Origin: JBBQKI01 sp038326725
GTDB lineage: Bacteria; Bacteroidota; Bacteroidia; Flavobacteriales; Flavobacteriaceae
Direction of reading: 5' to 3'
DNA: 64,000 nucleotides
Assembly (NCBI GenBank): GCA_038326725.1
Contig: JBBQKI010000001.1
Coordinates: 1 to 64,000, forward strand
Shown here: piece after piece, positions 8,570 to 15,878 of the stretch
Position numbering within the stretch: position 1 is the first letter of the stretch
How the letters are laid out: every line of letters begins with the position of its first letter
The notes under the pieces: generated by a model
Database searches by the model: none
What the model was told of the DNA's origin: nothing
The model's input: only the letters and a program-made list of their open reading frames with translations
Translations under genes and position numbers: made by a program

Positions 8570-9232
8570 ATGCTCAAATTTTTTTCCAAATACAAGTTTT
8601 TTGCCCTCGTTTTGTTCCTTCTTTCCGTGGTCATTGTTTTCATCATTTATAGTATTCTAAAACCAAAGGAAATTTTACCTGTATTTCAGCCAGCCAACGT
8701 AAATACGGAAATGGTGGACAGCACCTTGCAACACATCAAAATATATCATACCATAGCCGATTTTTCGTTAACGAATCAAAATGGGGAAACTGTTACCCAA
8801 AAAAATTATGATGGAAAAATCTACATTGCTGATTTCTTTTTTACTACTTGTCAGACCATTTGCCCCGTGATGACAGAACACATGGTTGAAATTCAAAAAA
8901 AATTCCTCAACGACCCCCAGGTTTTATTGCTTTCGCACACGGTAATGCCCGAAATTGATACAACTGAAGTGCTAAAAAAATACGCACTGGAAAAAGGCGT
9001 GAACGATTCAAAATGGAATTTGGTAACGGGCGATAAAAAACAAATCTACGACCTTGCCAGAAAATCCTATTTAGCCGCAAAGGACATTCCGTACACTGAA
9101 TTTGAACTAATTCACACTGAAAATTTTGTTTTGATTGATGCTCAAAAACGTATTCGTGGATTTTATGACGGGACCGATCCGAAAGCCATCGAAAAATTGA
9201 TGGAAGATATTGAAATCCTTAAAAACGAATAA
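8570..9232 (+). CDS. SCO1/SenC-family copper protein
   Basis: A membrane-anchored thioredoxin-fold protein (220 residues) that helps assemble the CuA centre of cytochrome c oxidase. Residues 9-29 form the anchor helix. The copper site is complete: C94 and C98 in TTCQTICPV and the distal H182 (LIHTENF). The fold continues with a peroxiredoxin-like body typical of SCO proteins. A TAATTTTG element at 8543-8550 may be its promoter. It lies 75 bases before feoA and is not clearly co-transcribed. No oxidase genes are in the window, so the partner is inferred from family knowledge. Confidence 0.9.
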   Translation: MLKFFSKYKFFALVLFLLSVVIVFIIYSILKPKEILPVFQPANVNTEMVDSTLQHIKIYHTIADFSLTNQNGETVTQKNYDGKIYIADFFFTTCQTICPVMTEHMVEIQKKFLNDPQVLLLSHTVMPEIDTTEVLKKYALEKGVNDSKWNLVTGDKKQIYDLARKSYLAAKDIPYTEFELIHTENFVLIDAQKRIRGFYDGTDPKAIEKLMEDIEILKNE

Positions 9233-9269
9233 ACCTTCCCGGGCTCTTCCCCAACTCCAAAATTTCCCT

Positions 9270-9277
9270 TACTTTTG
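9270..9277 (+). promoter_or_regulatory. candidate -7 promoter element of feoAB
   Basis: TACTTTTG matches the Bacteroidota TAnnTTTG -7 consensus. It lies 31 bases before the feoA start, and transcription would begin inside or just before the palindrome at 9282-9300. No clear -33 TTG is seen. The wider string CCCTTACTTTTGCCCTGT recurs exactly upstream of hemA (27571-27588). Confidence 0.55.
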
Positions 9278-9281
9278 CCCT

Positions 9282-9300
9282 GTTTAAATTCATTCTAAAT
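9282..9300. promoter_or_regulatory. candidate iron-responsive operator of feoAB
   Basis: GTTTAAATTCATTCTAAAT matches the perfect 9-1-9 palindrome found upstream of hemA/araC (27423-27441) at 15 of the 18 arm positions, with the right arm ATTCTAAAT identical. It overlaps the expected transcription start of feoAB, a good place for repression by a Fur- or DtxR-type iron sensor. The sensor itself is not in the window, except for the DtxR protein at 17.6 kb, whose own candidate box looks different. Confidence 0.5.
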
Positions 9301-9307
9301 AAACTTC

Positions 9308-9538
9308 ATGCTCACTATTGCTTCATTAAAAAAAGGCCAGCGCGGCATTATCAAGGAATTTTCCATAGATGTGGTTCCCTTGAAATTGCTGGAAATGGGC
9401 TGCCTTCCCGGCAATGAGGTTTCGCTGGTACAGACCGCCCCTTACCAAGATCCAATGTACCTCAACATCAATGGCAGTTTTCTTGCCATCCGTAAAGAAA
9501 CCGCATCAAAAATCGAAATTGAACTGATTTCCCCATAA
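9308..9538 (+). CDS. feoA: ferrous iron transport protein A
   Basis: A small cytoplasmic SH3-like protein (76 residues) that supports FeoB-mediated Fe(II) uptake. The whole chain fits the FeoA fold: a start like LKKGQRGIIKEF, the conserved LLEMGCLPGNEVSLV core, and a final strand LAIRKETASKIEI. Its stop codon overlaps the start of feoB (TAATG), so the two are translationally coupled. The upstream region has a TAnnTTTG element and an iron-box-like palindrome, consistent with iron repression. Confidence 0.93.
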   Translation: MLTIASLKKGQRGIIKEFSIDVVPLKLLEMGCLPGNEVSLVQTAPYQDPMYLNINGSFLAIRKETASKIEIELISP

Positions 9539-11643
9539 TGGCAAGGCAAATCAACGTTGCGCTAATAGGAAATCCCAATACCGGCAAAACTTCTGTTTTT
9601 AACCGATTGACGGGGCTGAATCAAAAAGTGGGGAATTATCCCGGCATCACCGTTGAAAAAAAACAAGGAGTTTGCAAACTGGACCGTGGTTTAAAAGCCC
9701 ACATCTTAGACCTCCCAGGCACATATAGCCTCAACGCATCTTCCATTGATGAAAATGTTGTTATCGAGTTACTTCTAAATAAAAATGATAAGGATTTCCC
9801 GGACGTGGCCGTGGTGGTTGCCGATGTTGAAAATCTGAAAAGGAATTTGCTCCTCTTCACCCAAATAAAAGATTTGGGAATCCCAACAATTCTCGTCATA
9901 AATATGGCGGACAGGATGCGGCGCAAGGCAATTTCATTGAATGTCCCGCTTTTGGAAGAAAAACTTGAAACGAAGATCGTGCTCCTGAGTTCACAGAAAA
10001 ATTCGGGATTTGAAAACCTGAAAGAATATATCTCTAATTACAGCCTGCTTTCCACTAAACCTTGTTTGAATGCTTCTTCAATTTCCCCCGAATATTTCGA
10101 CAGACTGAGAAAAGCCTTTCCGCAACAGGATTTATATAAATTATGGCTGGTAATTACACAAGATGTTAATTTTGGAACGTTGGAAAGGCAGGAATTGAAA
10201 GGGGTGGCTTCATTTCAAATTGAATCAGAAACCAACCTGAAACGCCTTCAGCAAAAAGAAACTATAATCCGCTATCAGTTCATTAATGAAGTTTTAAAGG
10301 AAACCTTGCATGTTGACCTAGCCAATGCAAAGGATTTAAGGGGGCGGTTGGACCGGGTTTTGACACATAAAGTATGGGGCTATCTTATTTTCTTTGGGAT
10401 TTTAGCCCTGATTTTTCAAGCCATTTTCGATTGGAGTAGCTACCCAATGGATTTTATTGACACCACGTTTGCATCATTCAGCGAATGGGTAAAAAATACA
10501 ATGGCCCCCGGGGATTTCACCAATTTGATTGCCGAAGGAATCATTCCGGGCCTAGGTGGGATCGTTATTTTCATCCCACAAATCGCGTTTTTATTTCTCT
10601 TTATTTCGATACTTGAAGAAACAGGCTATATGAGCCGTGTGGTTTTTTTAATGGATAGGACAATGCGCCGTTTTGGTTTAAGCGGAAAAAGCGTAGTGCC
10701 GCTAGTTTCCGGGACCGCTTGTGCCATTCCCGCAATTATGGCAACAAGAAATATTGAAAATTGGAAAGAACGCCTCATCACTATTTTGGTCACACCTTTT
10801 ACCACTTGCTCGGCCAGGCTTCCAGTATATTTGATAATAATCGCGCTGGTAATACCAGACCAAAGGGTTTTGGGCATCTTTAGTTTACAGGGCTTAACGC
10901 TGATGTTCATGTATTTGCTCGGTTTTGGGGCCGCTATTTTTTCAGCATATATTTTGGATAAAATACTCCGCATCCGGAGTAAATCTTTTTTTGTGATCGA
11001 AATGCCCAATTACAAATTACCCACTTTTAAAAACGTGGTGTTTACGGTGGTCGAAAAAACCAAATCATTCGTAATGGGCGCGGGGAAAATAATCCTTGCT
11101 ATTTCAATAATCCTTTGGGTTTTGGCATCCTACGGCCCGGGCGATTTCAACAATGCCGAAGAAATAATCCAAAGGGATTATGCCTCAGAAAATCTTTCAG
11201 CGGAAGAGTTTGAGCTTCACGTGGATTCCTATAAATTGGAAAACTCTTACATCGGCATAATGGGCCATGCAATAGAGCCAGCCGTTAGACCCTTGGGCTA
11301 CGATTGGAAAATAGGGATTGCCATTGTAAGTTCTTTTGCTGCTCGCGAAGTTTTTGTGGGCACTTTGGCCACCATTTACAGCGTTGGCAGCGATGAAGAA
11401 GAAACCATAAAAAACCGAATGGCAGCAGAAGTCAATCCAATTTTGGGCGGGCCGCTTTTCAATTTTGCAAGCGGCGTATCACTCTTGCTTTTTTATGCCT
11501 TCGCCATGCAATGCATGAGCACGCTGGCTATAGTTAAACGGGAAACCAACAGTTGGAAATGGCCGATGTGGCAATTGGTGGTGATGAGCGGTATTGCGTA
11601 TGTGGTTGCTCTGGTTGCCTATCAGCTTTTGAAAGCCCCCTAA
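9538..11643 (+). CDS. feoB: ferrous iron transporter B (GTPase/permease)
   Basis: The main Fe(II) permease, 701 residues. An N-terminal GTPase domain carries G1 GNPNTGKTS (11-19), G3 DLPG (58-61) and G4 NMAD (122-125), followed by a helical regulatory domain and a membrane domain with two Gate-like halves. The helices contain the conserved EETGYMSR and SGTACAIPAIMATR segments with the invariant Cys. The extreme C-terminus (KAP, then stop) is encoded by a dispersed repeat with a CCCCC-AAA-GGGGG hairpin. Overlaps feoA by one base and is followed by a Cys-rich partner at 11718. Confidence 0.96.
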   Translation: MARQINVALIGNPNTGKTSVFNRLTGLNQKVGNYPGITVEKKQGVCKLDRGLKAHILDLPGTYSLNASSIDENVVIELLLNKNDKDFPDVAVVVADVENLKRNLLLFTQIKDLGIPTILVINMADRMRRKAISLNVPLLEEKLETKIVLLSSQKNSGFENLKEYISNYSLLSTKPCLNASSISPEYFDRLRKAFPQQDLYKLWLVITQDVNFGTLERQELKGVASFQIESETNLKRLQQKETIIRYQFINEVLKETLHVDLANAKDLRGRLDRVLTHKVWGYLIFFGILALIFQAIFDWSSYPMDFIDTTFASFSEWVKNTMAPGDFTNLIAEGIIPGLGGIVIFIPQIAFLFLFISILEETGYMSRVVFLMDRTMRRFGLSGKSVVPLVSGTACAIPAIMATRNIENWKERLITILVTPFTTCSARLPVYLIIIALVIPDQRVLGIFSLQGLTLMFMYLLGFGAAIFSAYILDKILRIRSKSFFVIEMPNYKLPTFKNVVFTVVEKTKSFVMGAGKIILAISIILWVLASYGPGDFNNAEEIIQRDYASENLSAEEFELHVDSYKLENSYIGIMGHAIEPAVRPLGYDWKIGIAIVSSFAAREVFVGTLATIYSVGSDEEETIKNRMAAEVNPILGGPLFNFASGVSLLLFYAFAMQCMSTLAIVKRETNSWKWPMWQLVVMSGIAYVVALVAYQLLKAP

Positions 11644-11661
11644 CCCCCAAAGGGGGAATTT
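11632..11661. repeat. dispersed flavobacterial palindromic repeat at the feoB end
   Basis: The sequence AAGCCCCCTAACCCCCAAAG continues to GGGGGAATTT. It contains a 5-bp CCCCC/GGGGG hairpin (11644-11656) and supplies the last two codons and stop of feoB. Similar C-run/G-run elements are common in spacers of Bacteroidota genomes. A related CCTCACCCAACCCCTCCC-type unit lies at the end of trhO (48051-48080). It has little T run, so a terminator role is uncertain. Confidence 0.5.
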
Positions 11662-11705
11662 AAACCCCTTCCGCTTGATGGATGCCGAATTGGGGATTTT
11701 TTTAA

Positions 11706-11713
11706 TACTTTTG
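11706..11713 (+). promoter_or_regulatory. candidate -7 element giving a leaderless mRNA
   Basis: TACTTTTG fits TAnnTTTG and ends only four bases before the ATG at 11718. If used, transcription would start at or next to the start codon. No ribosome site is present, in keeping with a leaderless message. Confidence 0.4.
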
Positions 11714-11717
11714 CAAT

Positions 11718-11876
11718 ATGCAGACCATTTTAGTACTTATCACTTTTTGTTTAGCCGCGGGCTTTTTACTTAAAAAGTTTGTGTGGAACCCCATTTTCGA
11801 AAACAGGAAAAAAACACTGGGAACCTTGGATGGTGGGAACACCAAATGCGGGAAGGATGATTGTGGGTGTCATTAA
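11718..11876 (+). CDS. FeoB-associated Cys-rich membrane protein
   Basis: A 52-residue protein with one N-terminal membrane helix (residues 3-19, MQTILVLITFCLAAGFLL), a short basic linker (KKFVWNP..NRKK) and a Cys/Asp tail CGKDDCGCH. This is the plan of the small FeoB-associated Cys-rich proteins found next to feoB in many bacteria. They may act like FeoC or as a metal-binding adaptor. Position after feoAB on the same strand supports the call. Its role is inferred from context. Confidence 0.8.
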   Translation: MQTILVLITFCLAAGFLLKKFVWNPIFENRKKTLGTLDGGNTKCGKDDCGCH

Positions 11877-11879
11877 GCT

Positions 11880-12293
11880 TTAAACTTTCCCCTCACAAAC
11901 CAACAGCACATATTTCACCTTTTCCATATTACTTTCTTTTGGATATGGGGTAAGTTTTAAACCTTCCAAAAACAGTTCGCCGGATTTAAAAATAGTATTG
12001 TCCACAGTTTCACCCGCTTGGGTGGTGCCAAAAAGGAGTTGTTTTTGTTGTGGATTTTTCCCTTTCATCGCAACTTCCACCTTCACAATGGCACGGCCCG
12101 CCCAAATGCAGGTTACATATTCCGGACAACGGGAATCTTCCGTTACTTCCAAAAATTTTATGGGTACCCCTTTTATAATAACCGTTTCCCCCAAAGCGAT
12201 TTTTACCGCAATTTTTGGGGTTTCCAGTTTTTCGTTTTGTGAAAAGGAAAGGGTTGTAACAAAAATGAAAAGAAAAAACAGGGAATTCTTCAT
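11880..12293 (-). CDS. conserved secreted protein with DSRCP/CIWAG motif
   Basis: Predicted 137-residue secreted protein. The ATG at 12293 is chosen because it gives a clean signal peptide (MKNSLFFLFIFVTTLSFSQ), although the frame is open 20 codons further. The mature part is a beta-rich domain with a striking motif, EDSRCPEYVTCIWAGRA, whose two Cys probably form a disulphide. Similar short domains with SRCP..V.CIWAG occur in Bacteroidota secreted proteins, with function unknown as far as can be told here. It converges with the FeoB-associated gene (3-base gap). Confidence 0.7.
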   Translation of the reverse strand: MKNSLFFLFIFVTTLSFSQNEKLETPKIAVKIALGETVIIKGVPIKFLEVTEDSRCPEYVTCIWAGRAIVKVEVAMKGKNPQQKQLLFGTTQAGETVDNTIFKSGELFLEGLKLTPYPKESNMEKVKYVLLVCEGKV

Positions 12294-12344
12294 AATAAAA
12301 TATTTTTTGTTTTGAAAGATAAGGAAAAATAAACGCACACCCCA

Positions 12345-12369
12345 ACTACCCACTACCCGCTACCCGCTG
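12345..12369. repeat. short tandem repeat (ACTACCC/GCTACCC units)
   Basis: Three imperfect copies of a 7-8 base unit (ACTACCC, ACTACCCG, CTACCCG) fill the gap between the secreted-protein gene and the permease stop codon. Such CTACCC strings recur at gene borders in flavobacteria. No coding or terminator role is visible. Confidence 0.55.
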
Positions 12370-12371
12370 AA

Positions 12372-13532
12372 TTATCCCCGGAACAAAAAGAAATCATCTT
12401 TCATGTTTTCGATTTTTTCATCCTTATTTGTCATAATATATTCCAATGCCAAATGTGTGAATTCCAACCCTTTTTCAGTTAGCGACACCACTTGGTTTTC
12501 TATGGTTATCATGTTGTTTTTCAAAGCCAATTCCAACACGGTTTTTGAACGCACTTCCTGCCAATTTATGTGTTCGTTCAAATGATTGATGTGCCTTTCG
12601 TTTATGTCATTATGATTATTTAAATGAAGTAAAAAGGTGATTAACGAAACTTCGGTTCTTTGCTGTTTTTGACGGTACAGCACTGAAAGCAAACCTTTTC
12701 TTGGCGCAAACAAATAAGCGGTCAAAAAAACAATTCCCAAAACCGTGGACATAGAACCGGAAATGGAAGCATCTAACCCGTGCGCCAACCAATATCCGCC
12801 AATAGCCGAAAAAACGCCAAACCCGATGGAAAGCCAGATCATTTTTTTTAAATCGGAAGTCAATAGATAAGCGGTAGCGGCGGGGGCAATCATAAAGGCC
12901 ACCACCAAAATGGCGCCCACGGCATCGAACGCGCCAACAATGGTTACAGAAGAAACAGACATCAATCCATAATGAAGTAGTGCAGGGGAAAACCCAAGCG
13001 CGGAAGTGAGGCCAACGTCAAAAGTACTTACTTTCAATTCCTTGAAAAACAAAAAAAGCATCGTTACGGTAAGCGCCAAAATACTCCCCATTACCCAAAG
13101 CGATTTTGGGCCCAGATCCATTCCCCACATCAACACCCGATTGAATGGAGCAAAAGCAAGTTCTCCCAACAAAACGGCATCCACGTCCAAATGGACATCG
13201 TTCGCGTTTTTTGCAATTAAAATAACCCCGATACTAAAAAGCACGGGAAACACCAAACCGATAGCAGTGTCCTCTTTCACCAACCCGGTCTTTTGGATAG
13301 TTTCCACCAAAACCACTGTAATTACCCCCGTCAATGCCGCCAGCAATATCAATAAAGGCGAATTCAAATCTTGTGTAATAAAAAAACCGATAACTATCCC
13401 TGGCAGGATGGAATGACTTATGGCATCACTGATCAATGCCATTTTTCGAAGCACCAAAAACACGCCTGGAATGGCACAAGCAGTAGCCACAACAATTGCA
13501 ATGAGTTGTATTTCAAGTTGTGGGTCAGTCAT
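12372..13532 (-). CDS. metal ABC transporter permease (TroD-like) with C-terminal extension
   Basis: An inner-membrane permease (386 residues from the ATG at 13532; upstream in-frame codons lie inside the neighbouring gene). Residues 1-275 are the ABC-3 family domain for Mn(II)/Zn(II) uptake, about eight helices with MALISDAISHSILPG early and the conserved VGAFDAVGAILVVAFMIAPAATA segment. Residues ~290-386 are a cytoplasmic helical extension (SLITFLLHLNNHN..LELALKNNMITIENQVVSLTEKGLEF) resembling a winged-helix domain. It overlaps the other permease by 8 bases (ATGACTGA), a sign of coupling, and ends the DtxR-led operon. Confidence 0.88.
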   Translation of the reverse strand: MTDPQLEIQLIAIVVATACAIPGVFLVLRKMALISDAISHSILPGIVIGFFITQDLNSPLLILLAALTGVITVVLVETIQKTGLVKEDTAIGLVFPVLFSIGVILIAKNANDVHLDVDAVLLGELAFAPFNRVLMWGMDLGPKSLWVMGSILALTVTMLFLFFKELKVSTFDVGLTSALGFSPALLHYGLMSVSSVTIVGAFDAVGAILVVAFMIAPAATAYLLTSDLKKMIWLSIGFGVFSAIGGYWLAHGLDASISGSMSTVLGIVFLTAYLFAPRKGLLSVLYRQKQQRTEVSLITFLLHLNNHNDINERHINHLNEHINWQEVRSKTVLELALKNNMITIENQVVSLTEKGLEFTHLALEYIMTNKDEKIENMKDDFFLFRG

Positions 13533-14649
13533 TTTTGTGGGTTTGAGTGTAAAGATTTTCAGCTTCCGCAAACCCCTTTTTGGTCAATGCCCATTGCTGG
13601 TTTGAAAGGGTGATCCATTGGTTTTCCTCCAATTGTTGGAGTGATTTTTTGGTGAAGCCCTGAAAATTATTCAATATTCTAACAGCGTGCGGGTGGGAAA
13701 TATCTTTGTGGTTTTTTGAAATCCCATACATAAACTGAAGCGTTTTCTTTAATTGAAGGTCTTTTCTGTTCCTGCGGAAACGAAGTTCCCGGAACAGCAA
13801 TCCCCTTCCGGGAGAAAAAACAAAGGATAAAATAACAAAGCCGCCTGCCACCAAGACAATGACTGGGCCAGTGGACAAGTTATTTTGACTTGCACTGATA
13901 GCTGTGCCAAAAACACCCGAAAAAGCCCCGAATATTGCTGCTAAAAAAACCATTGTTCCCAAACTGTTGGTCCATTGCCGGGCCGCGGCGGCAGGGGCGA
14001 GCAACATGGCGCTCATCAAAACCACGCCAACTGTTTGCAAACCCAATACGATTGCCAATACTATGAAAAACGTAATCAAAATGTCTATAAATTTTACGTT
14101 AAACCCGAGCGTTTTTGTGTATTCCGCATCAAAAAGCAACAGTTTGAATTCCTTCCAAAAAAGTAAAAGCGTAAAAAGGGAAATAGCGGTTACCACGACC
14201 AAAACCACCACATCGCTTTCCACTAATGTCGCAGCTTGCCCAAAAAGGTATTTGTCTAGTCCCGCTTGGTTGGAGTTGGGCTGTTTTTGAATAAAGGTGA
14301 GCAACATCATCCCAAAGCCGAAAAATAATGAAAGTATCAATCCCAATGCGGTATCGCTTTTCAAATGCGTTTTCGTTATGATCCCCCGAATCCAAAAAGT
14401 CCCGATAAGCCCGCTCACCAATGCGCCCAACAATAAAATATTTGAATCTTTTGCTCCCGTAATTAAAAATGCCAATGCAATGCCGGGCAATGCGGCATGA
14501 GAAATAGCATCGCCCAACAAGCTTTGTTTCCGAAGCACCGCAAAACTTCCCAACATTCCGCAAATCGCACCCAATACAGCCGTTCCCAGCGTAATGGTAC
14601 GAAGGGTATAATCGGTGAAAAGAAGTTGGAAATATTCTATGAAGGTCAT
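13525..14649 (-). CDS. metal ABC transporter permease (TroC-like) with winged-helix-like tail
   Basis: A second ABC-3 family permease (374 residues) that should pair with the TroD-like subunit to make the membrane channel. The N-terminal helices carry LLGDAISHAALPGIALAF, and the core has VGVVLMSAMLLAPAAAARQW. Residues ~280-374 are soluble, with LQFMYGISKNHKD..ILNNFQGFTKKSLQQLEENQWITLSNQQWALTKKGFAEA, a helix-helix-wing pattern like the DNA-binding domain of metal regulators. The region between this gene and the ATPase gene is interrupted by the S23 element. Confidence 0.88.
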   Translation of the reverse strand: MTFIEYFQLLFTDYTLRTITLGTAVLGAICGMLGSFAVLRKQSLLGDAISHAALPGIALAFLITGAKDSNILLLGALVSGLIGTFWIRGIITKTHLKSDTALGLILSLFFGFGMMLLTFIQKQPNSNQAGLDKYLFGQAATLVESDVVVLVVVTAISLFTLLLFWKEFKLLLFDAEYTKTLGFNVKFIDILITFFIVLAIVLGLQTVGVVLMSAMLLAPAAAARQWTNSLGTMVFLAAIFGAFSGVFGTAISASQNNLSTGPVIVLVAGGFVILSFVFSPGRGLLFRELRFRRNRKDLQLKKTLQFMYGISKNHKDISHPHAVRILNNFQGFTKKSLQQLEENQWITLSNQQWALTKKGFAEAENLYTQTHKND

Positions 14650-14660
14650 TTTTAGTCTGG

Positions 14661-15129
14661 AGTCTTTGGTTTTTAGTCTTTAGTGGGTTTTGTTTGTTCT
14701 TTGGTGTTTTGGTTTTTTAAATATTTTTGTAGGTTGGTTATCATTTTTGCCATTTCGTATAAATTCTTTCGAACGTCGATGTCCTGTTCAGGGGTAATGT
14801 AATTTTGGCTTCTTGCTATAGTTGAGCACACAACACATTCTTTAATGAAGGCTTGAGCAATTTGAAGATACCTGTTGAATTGTGCATTTGAACTTCCTGT
14901 GCCTTCAGCAATATTCAGCGCAATAGAGACGGCAGCTCTGATATATTGTGAGTTTAACCTATAGATTTCTTCCTTGGGAAAAGTATTTGTGAGCTGATAC
15001 ACTTCAGAAATAAATTTCAACGCCTTTTGATAAACCTGTAATTCTTCGAAATTAAATTTTACATCCGCCATATTAATTAGTTTGTTTTAAAACTCAAGTC
15101 CAAAAACTAAAGACCAAAGACCAAAGACT
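14661..15129. mobile_element. putative S23/four-helix-bundle element with 24-bp inverted ends
   Basis: A 24-base block at 14661-14684 is repeated in inverted orientation at 15106-15129 with two mismatches. Both are made of ~7-base units of the AAAGACC/AAAGACT kind. The pair encloses a single gene for a four-helix-bundle (23S rRNA intervening-sequence type) protein. The unit interrupts an otherwise continuous ABC operon between ATPase and permease. Its right arm overlaps the ATPase stop codon and its left arm contains the S23 stop codon. No target duplication is obvious and no transposase is encoded. Mobility is inference. Confidence 0.5.
14673..15071 (-). CDS. four-helix bundle protein (23S rRNA-intervening sequence, S23 type)
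   Basis: A 132-residue all-helical protein of the S23/IVP family. Family marks are FEELQVYQKALKFI near the start, then TFPKEEIYRLNSQYIRAAVSIALNIAEG and the NRYLQIAQAFIKECV helix. The family was named for proteins inside intervening sequences of 23S rRNA. Free-standing copies are common in Bacteroidota, are related in fold to the Avd accessory protein of diversity-generating retroelements, and have no settled role. Its last codons (KPTKD, then stop) come from the left inverted repeat. It lies between unrelated metal-transport genes, suggesting insertion. Confidence 0.88.
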   Translation of the reverse strand: MADVKFNFEELQVYQKALKFISEVYQLTNTFPKEEIYRLNSQYIRAAVSIALNIAEGTGSSNAQFNRYLQIAQAFIKECVVCSTIARSQNYITPEQDIDVRKNLYEMAKMITNLQKYLKNQNTKEQTKPTKD

Positions 15130-15868
15130 ACTTATTAACTGCTACCTTATAATTAATCCCATAGGTCTTCGTCAAATTATCATCGTTGAAAATTTCCTTT
15201 ACAGGGCCGGTCGCTATTTTTTTTACATTTAAAAATGTTACCCAATCGAAATATTCCGGTACAGTTTGCAAATCGTGATGCACTACAACCAATGTTTTTC
15301 CCGCCTCCCGCAATTCCTTCAAAATATTGATGATGGCAATTTCGGTGGTGGCATCAACGCCTTGAAAAGGTTCGTCCATCAAATAAATGGAAGCGTTTTG
15401 CACCAACGCCCGGGCCAAAAAGACCCGTTGTTGTTGTCCACCACTCAACTGACTTATTTGACGATTTTTAAAAGAAAGCATCCCCACTTTTTCCAAGGCT
15501 TCCAAAGCTGCTTTTTTCTCTTTTTGTCCGGGCCGCTTTATCCAGCCCAAACTTCCATAGGTACCCATCATCACCACATCAATTGCCGTGGTGGGAAAAT
15601 CCCAATCCACACTTCCTTTTTGGGGAACATAGGCCACGAGTTTGCGCTGTTCTTTATAAGGTTTCCCATAAATGGCGATGCTTCCGGCAATAGGTTTCAA
15701 AATGCCGAGGATGGCTTTTATCAAGGTTGATTTTCCAGCACCATTTGGGCCTACAATGGCCATGAGCACGCCTTCCGGCACTGCAAGGTCAATATCCCAA
15801 AGCACCGGTTTATAATTATATGCCACCGTTAAGTCATCAACCGTTATTGCAAGTTTTTTTTCTTTCAT
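15128..15868 (-). CDS. metal ABC transporter ATP-binding protein
   Basis: The cytoplasmic ATPase (246 residues) of a Mn/Zn-type uptake system. It has Walker A GPNGAGKST near residue 40, Q loop (YVPQKGSVDWDFP, the tryptophan-containing form typical of MntB/TroB/ZnuC-like subunits), signature LSGGQQQR, Walker B IYLMDEPF and the switch His in VVHHDLQ. The stop codon overlaps the inverted repeat of the S23 element, so the last codons may have been altered by the insertion. It starts 10 bases after the binding-protein gene and belongs to the same operon. Confidence 0.93.
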   Translation of the reverse strand: MKEKKLAITVDDLTVAYNYKPVLWDIDLAVPEGVLMAIVGPNGAGKSTLIKAILGILKPIAGSIAIYGKPYKEQRKLVAYVPQKGSVDWDFPTTAIDVVMMGTYGSLGWIKRPGQKEKKAALEALEKVGMLSFKNRQISQLSGGQQQRVFLARALVQNASIYLMDEPFQGVDATTEIAIINILKELREAGKTLVVVHHDLQTVPEYFDWVTFLNVKKIATGPVKEIFNDDNLTKTYGINYKVAVNK

Positions 15869-15878
15869 AAATTAATTT

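Noticed and set aside
11644..11656. CCCCC-AAA-GGGGG hairpin as the feoAB terminator
   Set aside because: No T run follows (AATTTAAAC), the loop is only three bases, and it matches a dispersed repeat better. The small downstream gene also argues against a stop here.
14652..15129. Diversity-generating retroelement around the four-helix-bundle gene
   Set aside because: Avd has a related fold, but there is no reverse transcriptase or template/variable repeat pair in the surrounding region.
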